A stretch of DNA of 17,109 nt from Calditrichota bacterium (GTDB lineage Bacteria > Zixibacteria > MSB-5A5 > GN15 > FEB-12): assembly GCA_030641085.1 (NCBI GenBank), contig DAOWIC010000008.1:1-17109 (forward strand), written 5' to 3'. The notes under the pieces are model-generated. The model saw only the letters and a list, made by a program, of their open reading frames with translations. It was not told the DNA's origin and did not search any database. A program made the position numbers and the translations under genes. This document shows, piece after piece, positions 7,576-14,806 of the stretch (position 1 is its first letter; each line of letters opens with the position of its first letter).

Positions 7576-8652
7576 CTATGAAAACGCAGGCGTCTTCTGA
7601 CGCGTCAGCATCTCGGTCAACTCCTGCGGATTGGAACTGTGGCTCATGGCGTCGTTGAGCGTGACTTTCTTGTCCAGGTACAGGTCGGCCAGCGATTGAT
7701 TCATAGTCTTCATGCCGAACTTCTGTCCGGACTGAATCATCGAGTACATCTGGTGAACCTTGTCGTCGCGCACGAGGGCGCGAATCGCAGGAGTGGCGAC
7801 CATGATTTCCATCGCCATCACGCGCCCGCCGCCGATCTTAGGAATCAGCGTCTGGGAGACAATCGCCTGCAGCGTAAACGAGAGCGAAATCCGTATCTGC
7901 TCCTGTTGATTGGTCGGAAACACGTCGACAATCCGGTTGATCGACTCCGCCGCCGAGTTGGTATGCAGGGTGGCAAAGGCCAGGTGGCCGGTTTCGGAGA
8001 TGGACAGCGCCGCCTCGATTGTCTCCAGGTCGCGCATCTCACCAACCATGACCACATCGGGATCTTCGCGCAGAGCATATTTCAATGCGGCCGCAAACGA
8101 CGATGTGTCCGAATAAACTTCGCGCTGGTTAACCAGAGCCTGCTGGTGCCGGTGCAGGAATTCGATCGGATCCTCCACCGTGATAATATGGACCGCCCGC
8201 TCCCTGTTGATCTTGTCGATGACCGCCGCCAGCGTGGTCGACTTGCCCGATCCGGTCGGCCCGGTTACCAGCACCAGGCCACGCGGGAGTTTGGCAAAAT
8301 CGGCGATGACTTTCGGAAGACCCAGTTCCTCGAATGACTTCACTTCATACGGAATCTGCCGCAGGACCACCGCGACATTACCGCGCTGCATGAAAATATT
8401 GCAGCGGAAGCGGCTCATCTGTTCTATACCGAAGGAGAAATCGAGTTCGGAATTCTTCTCAAACTTCAGCTTCTGTTTTTCGTGGAGCATGGAATACGAG
8501 AGCTTCTTCGTCTGCTCGCCGGTAAGTATGTCATAATTCAAACGCTGTAATTTTCCGTCGACTCGGATCACCGGCGGTGAACCGACCGTCAGATGCAGAT
8601 CCGATGCCCCCGCCTTAACCATCTGTTCCAGCAACTCACGTAATGAAGCCAT
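7576..8652 (-). CDS. pilT: Type IV pilus retraction ATPase PilT
   Basis: 358 residues, family length about 345-370. A hexameric cytoplasmic ATPase that depolymerises the pilus and powers twitching. Visible parts: N-terminal PAS-like domain with GASDLHLTVGSPP (15-27), Walker A GPTGSGKST (131-139), Asp box with ITVEDPIEF (157-165), Walker B PDVVMVGEMRD (198-208), His box TGHLAFATLHTN (221-232) and the PilT-specific AIRALVRDDK (289-298), matching the AIRNLIRE motif that separates PilT from PilB. ATG at 8652 follows GGAGACAAGC, a clear SD. It is 147 bases from pilB, the widest gap in the operon. Confidence 0.98.
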   Translation of the reverse strand: MASLRELLEQMVKAGASDLHLTVGSPPVIRVDGKLQRLNYDILTGEQTKKLSYSMLHEKQKLKFEKNSELDFSFGIEQMSRFRCNIFMQRGNVAVVLRQIPYEVKSFEELGLPKVIADFAKLPRGLVLVTGPTGSGKSTTLAAVIDKINRERAVHIITVEDPIEFLHRHQQALVNQREVYSDTSSFAAALKYALREDPDVVMVGEMRDLETIEAALSISETGHLAFATLHTNSAAESINRIVDVFPTNQQEQIRISLSFTLQAIVSQTLIPKIGGGRVMAMEIMVATPAIRALVRDDKVHQMYSMIQSGQKFGMKTMNQSLADLYLDKKVTLNDAMSHSSNPQELTEMLTRQKTPAFS

Positions 8653-8799
8653 GCTTGTCTCCGAATTGGTGTAAGTACGTCCCCTGAACTAATTTTACCG
8701 CTACTCTATTAGTATCGGTTTCTGCCGATGAATCTTGACTGGAAACTTGGAAATGGCGGGCTGTAAGCCGTTGAGAATCAACGGGATTTATAGTATGGT
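8653..8799 (-). other. pilB-pilT intergenic region with two hairpins
   Basis: This 147-base gap is unusually wide for this operon. Seen: a perfect 7-pair hairpin CCGTTGA-TTC-TCAACGG (8784-8768) and a second, 5-pair hairpin ATCGG-loop-CCGAT (8729-8714), with the pilT SD at the far end. Neither is followed by a T-run, so they are not simple terminators. No convincing -35/-10 pair or small gene was found. They may mark an mRNA processing or stability site, or an internal promoter with operators. Confidence 0.4.
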
Positions 8800-10500
8800 C
8801 TAGTTTGGGGCGGTCGTGGTCGCAAAGACCTCGTCAATAGTAACCAGCCCCTGCTTCATCTTTTCCACGGCGCACAAGCGCAGGCTGAACATGCCCTCCT
8901 CGATAGCCGTCGCCCTGATCTCAGCGTCGCTGGATTTGGCCAGAATATGCGACTCAATTGCGCTTGAAACGGGCATCACTTCGTAGATACCGGTTCGGCC
9001 GGCCAGCCCGGTATCGTTGCATTCCTGACAGCCCTTGCCCTTGAAGGCGCGGATACCCTTGAGTTGTTCCTTGGGTACTTTGAGGCTTTCAACCTGCTCC
9101 TGAGTCAGATTTACTTCCTCTTTACAGCTCTGGCAAATCGTGCGCATCATACGCTGGGCCATAATCAGTTTGGTCGCCGACGCCACCAGGTAATAAGGTA
9201 CGTCCATGTCGATCAGACGGTTGATCGACGAGGGGGCGTCGTTGGTATGAAGGGTGGAAAAGACCAGGTGACCGGTCAGCGCGGCGCGGATGGCGATCTC
9301 GGCCGTCTCACTGTCACGAATCTCACCGACCATGATAATATCCGGGTCCTGCCGCAGGAAAGAGCGCAGGGCCGCGGCAAAGGAAAGCCCGATATCCGAC
9401 CGCACGGCGATCTGGTTGATACCGTCGAAGTTGAACTCGACCGGGTCTTCAGCGGTCATGATATTGACATCGATCGTATTGATCTGCTTCAGCGCCGAAT
9501 ATAGCGTCGTCGTCTTACCGGATCCCGTCGGGCCGGTTACGAGGACAATGCCATACGGCAGGTGAATAGCGTGATCGAACTTACTCAGGTCATCTTCCCT
9601 GAATCCCAGCTGGGTCATATCGGTTTTCAGGGCCAGCGGATCCAGAATACGCATAACCACTTTTTCACCGAAAATCGTGGGCAGCACCGAGACACGCAGA
9701 TCAACCGTCCGGCCGCCGATTTTGATCTTTATCCTGCCGTCCTGGGGCAGACGTCGCTCGGATATATCCAGTTCGGCCATGATCTTGATACGCGATACAA
9801 TCGCCGCCCGATATTTGAACGGCAGCGGCGCCATCTCGACCAGATCACCATCGCGACGATAGCGAACCCGGATTCTCTTTTCGTACATTTCGAAATGAAT
9901 ATCGGAGGCCCCGGTGCGAACCGCCTCACTGACGATCGAGTCGACCAGTTTGACCAGCGGCTTATCCTGGATCTGCGACATCAAGTCAGTGTCACTGGGG
10001 GTATCTTCTTCGGAAACGACTTCGATATCCGGATCACCGTCGAGACCCTTGACGATCTCCGACAGCGCGCCGGAATCGGTGTAATACGCCTCGATCGCTT
10101 TCTCAATCGCTCCTTCCGGAGAGATAACCGGCTGAACGATACAGCCCGTTATGAACTTGATGGCATCAAGAACATAGATATTATTGGGATCACTGATCGC
10201 GACGAGGAGGGTTTTATTGAGCTTCGAAACGGCGATCACCTTGAACTTGCGCGCGATATCGAGCGGAATCAGCTTGACAACTTCCGGGTTAAGCTCGATA
10301 TCGGCCAGTCTCAGGGCGCCGATTTTCAGGTGCTTGCCGATGAATTTTGCAATATCGTCCTCAGACGTCACCGCGCCGATATCGACCAGGGCCGACTCGA
10401 ACGGTGACTGTTTTTCTTTACTCAGTGCGAGCGCTTTTTCTGCCTGATCAGCCGAAATCTTTCCGGCTTTGACAAGCATTGCTCCCAGTTCAGAGGACAT
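8800..10500 (-). CDS. pilB: Type IV pilus extension ATPase PilB (GspE family)
   Basis: 566 residues from ATG 10500; family length about 560-570. It powers pilus polymerisation. The N-terminal MshEN-type domain (1-140) starts with LGAMLVKAGKISADQAEKAL and has a second similar unit from about 35, a fold that binds c-di-GMP in related ATPases. The ATPase core has ASDIHFE (198-204), Walker A GPTGSGKTT (323-331), EDPVEF (351-356), Walker B PDIIMVGEIRD (386-396) and the His box GHLVFSTLHTND (410-421). Four cysteines (456, 459, 491, 494) form the zinc site. A longer reading from 10608 would overlap mglB by 47 bases and adds non-family sequence, so it was rejected. The SD is weak. The gap to mglB is 61 bases. 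Confidence 0.97.
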   Translation of the reverse strand: MSSELGAMLVKAGKISADQAEKALALSKEKQSPFESALVDIGAVTSEDDIAKFIGKHLKIGALRLADIELNPEVVKLIPLDIARKFKVIAVSKLNKTLLVAISDPNNIYVLDAIKFITGCIVQPVISPEGAIEKAIEAYYTDSGALSEIVKGLDGDPDIEVVSEEDTPSDTDLMSQIQDKPLVKLVDSIVSEAVRTGASDIHFEMYEKRIRVRYRRDGDLVEMAPLPFKYRAAIVSRIKIMAELDISERRLPQDGRIKIKIGGRTVDLRVSVLPTIFGEKVVMRILDPLALKTDMTQLGFREDDLSKFDHAIHLPYGIVLVTGPTGSGKTTTLYSALKQINTIDVNIMTAEDPVEFNFDGINQIAVRSDIGLSFAAALRSFLRQDPDIIMVGEIRDSETAEIAIRAALTGHLVFSTLHTNDAPSSINRLIDMDVPYYLVASATKLIMAQRMMRTICQSCKEEVNLTQEQVESLKVPKEQLKGIRAFKGKGCQECNDTGLAGRTGIYEVMPVSSAIESHILAKSSDAEIRATAIEEGMFSLRLCAVEKMKQGLVTIDEVFATTTAPN

Positions 10501-10561
10501 ATTATTGCTATATCTCGTTTGAATGTTTAGGCCAAACTTACCGGTAATGACACGCCCGGGG

Positions 10562-11053
10562 TCAATCCTGGAAAATGTCGTCCAGCTTGTTTTCCGCCTG
10601 GGCGGCAAAGTCGCCGGTTATGCCGGTCTGTTCCCTGCTGTCGCTTTTGCCCTTGATCTGTTCAAAGATCTTGGCCATTTGCACCGCTGTCTCTTTGGCA
10701 TATAACCGAACCATACCGATTGTCGTACGGTCGTCGAAGATCACCACCAGAATCGAGCGCTCTCCAACCAGCGTCATGTGGATATGGTCTTTCTTGCCCT
10801 GGTGAAACAGGACCGAAAATTCCGATTCGCCGACCAGCCGGGCGATCTCACGGGTGGATGCAAACGATCCGGCCAGAAGAGCGGCCAGCGCGGTGGTATC
10901 GAGCGAGTGGGTAAAACCCTGCCGCGTGATAAGATGTCCGTCCTTATCGACCAGCAGAGCACATTTGGCCTCAGCCCCTTTCAACATCCTGGATATCAGC
11001 GTGTCGATCTGGGTGAGTTCTTCCTCATAAATGATCAAACTATCGTCAGACAT
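10562..11053 (-). CDS. mglB: MglB-like Roadblock/LC7 protein, GTPase regulator
   Basis: 163 residues, as expected for MglB (about 160). The Roadblock fold is seen as an N-terminal helix (EEELTQIDTLISRMLKGA), a strand pair (CALLVDKDGHLITRQG), the central helix (DTTALAALLAGSFASTREIA), further strands (FSVLFHQGKKDHIHMTLV) and a last helix (TAVQMAKIFEQIK). Known MglB dimers act as GAP for MglA and, in Myxococcus, also contribute to nucleotide exchange. ATG at 11053 was chosen over 11092 because GAGGAGG sits 5 bases upstream and the longer form would overlap mglA. It starts 17 bases after the mglA stop, the usual mgl pairing in reversed order (mglA first). The C-terminal 30 residues are polar and probably flexible. 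Confidence 0.9.
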   Translation of the reverse strand: MSDDSLIIYEEELTQIDTLISRMLKGAEAKCALLVDKDGHLITRQGFTHSLDTTALAALLAGSFASTREIARLVGESEFSVLFHQGKKDHIHMTLVGERSILVVIFDDRTTIGMVRLYAKETAVQMAKIFEQIKGKSDSREQTGITGDFAAQAENKLDDIFQD

Positions 11054-11070
11054 TTCTGCCTCCTCAATGG

Positions 11071-12114
11071 CTATCTGATACCAAACAGGCATTTGAAGAA
11101 ACCGCGTTTTCTGGCTCTGCCCTTGCGTCGCAGCGACGGTGCCATAGCGGGCGTGTTCTTCGCAACCGAACCTTCGTCCGCTCCACGCTCTTCCTGTTTG
11201 ATAACGTCCTTGTTGATGGTTTCTGAATCCGATTCTTCCTTGCGAACTGGAGCGAAGGAGGACGCAGATAACCTGGTCTCTTTCGTCTCTTGTTGGGCGC
11301 TGCCCGGATAAGGCCGGTACTGCACCGCTTCCTCTGCCGGCGCTTCCTGTATCACCGGCGCCTCAACGGCCGGCGCAGCCGCCGGAGCCTGTGCCACCGC
11401 CGTGGCGGTTGTCGCAACCGGTGTCTCTGCCGCCGGAGCAACTGTCACCGGGGCTGGCTGGCGTTCCATTTCGGGCGCGCCTGCCGACGGTTGCGTTTCT
11501 GATGAAGAAGCGGCCGGGGTGGACGGCTTCGCGCCGCCTTTGGCCTTCTCCAGTACCAGCTTTATGATCAACTTCAATGTGTCAAAAATCCCGGTGCCGA
11601 TGGTAGCCGAGGCCCCAAAATTAGGCCAGCCGTGCGGATTCAACCGTGCATTCAAATCTTCAATCGACATCACGCCGGCAAGATCCCGCTTGTTGTATTG
11701 AATCACGATCGGCAGGTCGAGCGGATCATATCCGTATTCCCTGAGATTGTCCTCAAGGTTCGCCAGCGATTCGATATTTTCATCCATTTTGTCCGGCTGG
11801 CTGTCGGCCACAAACACGAGGCCGTCCACGCCGCGCAACACCAGTTTGCGGGTAGCGTTATAGTAAACCTGCCCGGGAACCGTGTATAACTGAAACTTGG
11901 CCGCGAACCCATTGATCGTGCCGATATTCAGCGGAAGAAAATCAAAATAGAGGGTCCGATCGGCCTCCGTGGCAAGCGAAATCATCTTGCCCCTGCTGTT
12001 GCCGGGCACTTTTTCGTGCACGTACTGCAGGTTGGTTGTCTTGCCCGAAAGACCGGGACCATAGTAGACAATCTTGCAACAGACCTCACGTGATGAGTAG
12101 TTTATCGATACCAT
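11071..12114 (-). CDS. mglA: MglA-like polarity GTPase with a long disordered tail
   Basis: Small Ras-like GTPase that sets the leading pole in gliding and twitching bacteria. Residues 1-195 match MglA closely (NYSSREVCCKIVYYGPGL). The P-loop GPGLSGKTTN (19-28), the intrinsic arginine finger Arg53 in ATEADRTLYFDF, the Walker B/switch TVPGQ with Gln82, and NKRD (141-144) all sit at the Myxococcus MglA positions. Myxococcus MglA ends at about 195 residues; this one goes on to 347. The extra 150 residues are rich in Ala, Pro, Thr and Glu, probably disordered, and end in a basic stretch RRKGRARKRG followed by FFKCLFGIR. ATG at 12114 has only a weak SD. The gene lies between a stand-alone Roadblock gene (24-base gap) and mglB (17-base gap). 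Confidence 0.95.
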   Translation of the reverse strand: MVSINYSSREVCCKIVYYGPGLSGKTTNLQYVHEKVPGNSRGKMISLATEADRTLYFDFLPLNIGTINGFAAKFQLYTVPGQVYYNATRKLVLRGVDGLVFVADSQPDKMDENIESLANLEDNLREYGYDPLDLPIVIQYNKRDLAGVMSIEDLNARLNPHGWPNFGASATIGTGIFDTLKLIIKLVLEKAKGGAKPSTPAASSSETQPSAGAPEMERQPAPVTVAPAAETPVATTATAVAQAPAAAPAVEAPVIQEAPAEEAVQYRPYPGSAQQETKETRLSASSFAPVRKEESDSETINKDVIKQEERGADEGSVAKNTPAMAPSLRRKGRARKRGFFKCLFGIR

Positions 12115-12138
12115 AGCCTGTAATCCCGTCTTTATATC

Positions 12139-12480
12139 CTAGTGGGCAACCTTCAACTTGCCAATAGCGTTCTTGATCTCGAGGCGAATAAGCCCGATAT
12201 TGACGGCCTTTTCCGTCGTCACCACCAGAATACCCAGCCCCGCATCGGTGAAAAACAGCTTGCCGTTTTCGGCTTCAATCGTCACCTGTTTGGCCGGACG
12301 AGTGTCCAGCCGGTCAAGCGACTTCTGAATGTTTGAGGTTATCGATGCCGCCAGGGCGCCGATAGTCTCGCTCTCAAACGCTTCGTCAAGGTCGGTGGCA
12401 ATGACAATTCCGTCGTTGCCGACCACCATCGAACCGGTAACTCCGGTTGTCTTATTCAGTTCATTAAGCACCTGGTACAT
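12139..12480 (-). CDS. Stand-alone Roadblock/LC7 domain protein
   Basis: 113 residues forming one canonical Roadblock domain: helix YQVLNELNK, strands TGSMVVGNDGIVIAT, helix SETIGALAASITSNIQKSL, strands KQVTIEAENGKLFFTDAG and LGILVVTTE, and helix VNIGLIRLEIKNAIGKL. Such proteins form homodimers or heterodimers and often sit beside MglA-like GTPases as regulators. It is clearly distinct from mglB in length and sequence. ATG at 12480 overlaps the end of the membrane Roadblock gene by 17 bases and is preceded by GGAGAGAATAT, so the two are translationally coupled. It lies 24 bases before mglA. It may be a partner of the GTPase or of the membrane Roadblock domain; which one is not visible. Confidence 0.9.
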   Translation of the reverse strand: MYQVLNELNKTTGVTGSMVVGNDGIVIATDLDEAFESETIGALAASITSNIQKSLDRLDTRPAKQVTIEAENGKLFFTDAGLGILVVTTEKAVNIGLIRLEIKNAIGKLKVAH

Positions 12481-13456
12481 ATATTCTCTCCGCGTTTCCG
12501 ACCGGCTCTTCGCCGTATCGTTCAGCTAAATACTTTCGAATCATTTCCAGTCCCTGATTGATGCGAATGCGCAAAACATCGTCAACCACACGCTCGGAGA
12601 CCACCATCAAAGACCAGGCTGCCTCGGCCGCAACAACCACTCGCTGATCGGCCAGCATCAGATCCACCCGTTTGGGCGCGCTCCAGCCCATGTGACTGAC
12701 TATCCCCTGATTATTTTCTACCAGCGACAGCGCAAAGGGTGCCCAGTCTTCGGCTTCAACATCGCCCCGGGAGAAGTGCCCCAGAAGCAGCCCCTCGGCG
12801 TCTACCACGGCGGCCATCTGGACCGATCCGTTTTCACCGATATAGCGCACCGCCCGGTCGAAACCGTTGGTGTCTGATTGCGTCGAAGTCGGCGTCGCCG
12901 CCGGAGCGCGCGTCGGCTCCACCGGAGTCGACGCCTCGACAGACTTGGTCGTCGCCGGAGCCTCGGAATAACCGCGCTCCTTCGAAACCGCAATTGATCT
13001 GGCCGCATCATGGGTCTCCGCAGGACGAGCCGGCGGCACGGGCTGGCGTCGCTGCGGTATCGCAACCAGATTAAGCTCTTTGAAGGCCGGCTTGAGTATG
13101 AACGGTGTCGCGATCATCTGCAGCAGAATGGCCGGTATGTAGCTTGACATACCGAGCGTGACGGCAACCGTCAACTGCATCGGATACATGGCCGCGATCA
13201 GTAACCCGAGCACCACACCCAGCGCTAAACGATAGACCAGACAAAGCCCCGCTGCCTGAACCAGTTGCATAAGCCTTGCCCCGCGATTGAGAAAGTAGAG
13301 AACACACCCGTAGAACACCAGCTCATACAATGCGTTCAAGAGGGATGCCTTCGCCAGTTGAGTGCCAAACAGCTCCGGAAAAACTATCATCGGTATGATC
13401 AGTACGATCAGCGAAAACAGTAGAATCTGTCTGGCAACGCGTCCGCTTATCTCCAT
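12464..13456 (-). CDS. Membrane protein with C-terminal Roadblock-like domain
   Basis: 330 residues, no named family recognised. Four hydrophobic segments (about 9-28, 38-56, 68-90, 96-120) anchor it in the inner membrane. A Pro/Ala/Thr-rich linker (about 135-198) follows. Residues about 200-313 look like a Roadblock fold: helix FDRAVRYIGENG, strands VQMAAVVDAEGLLLGHF, helix WAPFALSLVENNQGIV, strands RVDLMLADQRVVVAAEAAW and SLMVVSERV, and helix VLRIRINQGLEMIRKYLAE. This assignment is by pattern and order, not by search. It would hold a Roadblock surface at the membrane for the MglA-type GTPase or the other Roadblock proteins. ATG at 13456 follows CGAGGATACT. It is 16 bases after the TPR-Roadblock gene and overlaps the next gene by 17 bases. 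Confidence 0.8.
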   Translation of the reverse strand: MEISGRVARQILLFSLIVLIIPMIVFPELFGTQLAKASLLNALYELVFYGCVLYFLNRGARLMQLVQAAGLCLVYRLALGVVLGLLIAAMYPMQLTVAVTLGMSSYIPAILLQMIATPFILKPAFKELNLVAIPQRRQPVPPARPAETHDAARSIAVSKERGYSEAPATTKSVEASTPVEPTRAPAATPTSTQSDTNGFDRAVRYIGENGSVQMAAVVDAEGLLLGHFSRGDVEAEDWAPFALSLVENNQGIVSHMGWSAPKRVDLMLADQRVVVAAEAAWSLMVVSERVVDDVLRIRINQGLEMIRKYLAERYGEEPVGNAERIYVPGA

Positions 13457-13472
13457 AGTATCCTCGCTTGGT

Positions 13473-14333
13473 TTATCGCCGCGAAACGAGCAGGTTTTCG
13501 ACTTTGATTCTCAGTGATCCCAGGCTGACTGTCGGCCGGGTGACAAAGAGATAAAAACCATCGGGAACTCGCAACAGGTAGTAAGTCCCCACTTCTGTTT
13601 CTATCAGCGTGGCAATAAAATCCCCGAAGGAATTTCTTATCAGTTCCTGGTTCAGCAGGTTTCCGATCTCACCCATGGTGGCGCCGAACGCGGCCGGGTC
13701 GGACCGCAGCGTCCACTCCGAATCACCTACCAAACCCTCAAAGTTTATAAACAATGCGCCGTCGATACCGTTAATCCTGATTCCCTCCGACAGAACTTCC
13801 CGAGTACTCAACGGACCGCGGACCGGCTGGGATTCGGGCGTATCAACTGCGATCGGCTCCGGCGCCGTTATCGCTTCCGGCGCGGTCGACCCCTCGACCC
13901 CAGCTTCCTGCTCCTGGGGCAGACGCTGCGCGATATCGAGCAGCTTTTTTATATGCCTGTTGTCAGGATCGGACTGACTGAGTTTTTTTAGGATCCTGAT
14001 CGCCGGGGTGAACTCTCCTTTGTAGATAAAAATTTCGGCCAGCAGCAATTCGACCGTTCTCGTCCGGCCGTCGATATCAGCCGCCTTCTGTGCCTCCGCT
14101 TCGGCCCAGTCGAACAGCCGCCGGTCAAGATTGATCTTGGCCATGACGACGTGCGCCGAACCATAGGTCGGATGAATCTTCAACCCGTTCTGGCAAATGC
14201 GAAACGCCTTTTCCAACTCGCCCTTTTTTCGCAAGGCTTCAGCCAAAGCGGCAAAAATCTGCGAGTTAGGATCAAGCTTGAGTATCTTCTCGCATTTAGC
14301 GATACGTTCTTCTATCTGAACTGGCTCAATCAT
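13473..14333 (-). CDS. TPR protein with C-terminal Roadblock-like domain
   Basis: 286 residues; first gene of the pilus/polarity operon. The N-terminal 125 residues are TPR-like helical repeats (ALAEALRKKGELEKAFRIC at about 29-47, then YGSAHVVMAKINLD at about 57-70, then LLLAEIFIYKGEFTPAIRIL at about 96-115), giving a protein-binding scaffold. A Pro/Glu/Ala-rich linker runs about 138-175. The C-terminus (about 176-283) looks like a Roadblock domain: strands NGIDGALFINFEGLVGD, helix AAFGATMGEIGNLLNQELI, strands DFIATLIETEVGTYYLLR and FYLFVTR, and helix SLGSLRIKVENLL. It may bring a cargo or pilus component to the GTPase switch. ATG at 14333 has no clear SD. The promoter at 14398-14426 gives a leader of about 60 bases. 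Confidence 0.82.
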   Translation of the reverse strand: MIEPVQIEERIAKCEKILKLDPNSQIFAALAEALRKKGELEKAFRICQNGLKIHPTYGSAHVVMAKINLDRRLFDWAEAEAQKAADIDGRTRTVELLLAEIFIYKGEFTPAIRILKKLSQSDPDNRHIKKLLDIAQRLPQEQEAGVEGSTAPEAITAPEPIAVDTPESQPVRGPLSTREVLSEGIRINGIDGALFINFEGLVGDSEWTLRSDPAAFGATMGEIGNLLNQELIRNSFGDFIATLIETEVGTYYLLRVPDGFYLFVTRPTVSLGSLRIKVENLLVSRR

Positions 14334-14397
14334 ATATACACTTATAAGTTATTTTTCATCAAGTCGTTAACGCCCCGCCCAATTATGCGATCATGCA

Positions 14398-14426
14398 AAT
14401 ATCAGTTCTTCAGGCGGTTATGTCAA
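14398..14426 (-). promoter_or_regulatory. Promoter of the polarity/pilus operon
   Basis: On the minus strand a perfect TTGACA (14426-14421), a 17-base spacer and GATATT (14403-14398), in the 107-base gap before the TPR-Roadblock gene. It is the best sigma70-type promoter in the window. The -35 begins only 14 bases after the stop of the preceding membrane protein gene and no terminator separates them, so read-through from upstream is also likely. Confidence 0.6.
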
Positions 14427-14440
14427 CTCAATAATGAACT

Positions 14441-14803
14441 TCAACTAAGCGTACGCCCAGCTTCGAACACTCCGTACAAGAACAACCCGGACATCAAGAA
14501 GAGCATAGCCGGGATGACGAACACCGGTAGACCGACTATCTCAAAGTCCCGAAACAGGATGGCAAGTTGACAGAGCGCCAGCACAATGAAGCCAAGCATG
14601 AAGATTTGCCAGCTTTTTGACAGTTGCCCACCTTTGACGAGTGACAGGACCTTGAACGAGCCGATCAAACAACCGACCGCGGCCGCCAGAATGAAGAAAT
14701 GCAGAAGGGTCGGCGGGCTGGTAATTACGGCAAAGTTGGCCGCCCAGGCCTGGCTGGTGCCAAGCGCTGAAAAGGCCAGACTGAATAAGACAATTTTTTT
14801 CAT
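14441..14803 (-). CDS. Small membrane protein of unknown function
   Basis: 120 residues, family not recognised. The N-terminus MKKIVLFSLAFSALGTSQAWA looks like a cleavable signal peptide (cut after AWA). Three hydrophobic segments follow (about 32-52, 66-84 and 91-112) with a short charged loop VKGGQLSKSW between the first two. ATG at 14803 is 3 bases after the stop of the DUF4388 gene (TGAACGATG), and AGAGGT lies about 7 bases upstream inside that gene, so the two are translationally coupled and probably work together. It might recruit or anchor the soluble DUF4388 protein at the membrane; this is inference from coupling only. Confidence 0.8.
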   Translation of the reverse strand: MKKIVLFSLAFSALGTSQAWAANFAVITSPPTLLHFFILAAAVGCLIGSFKVLSLVKGGQLSKSWQIFMLGFIVLALCQLAILFRDFEIVGLPVFVIPAMLFLMSGLFLYGVFEAGRTLS

Positions 14804-14806
14804 CGT

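Noticed and set aside
9562..10407. A 281-codon open frame on the plus strand
   Set aside because: Fully antisense to pilB, rich in Asp, Arg and Ile from reverse reading of a real gene; no motif.
10501..10608. N-terminal extension of PilB
   Set aside because: It would overlap mglB by 47 bases, and the 36 extra residues do not resemble the family; the MshEN-type domain begins right after ATG 10500.
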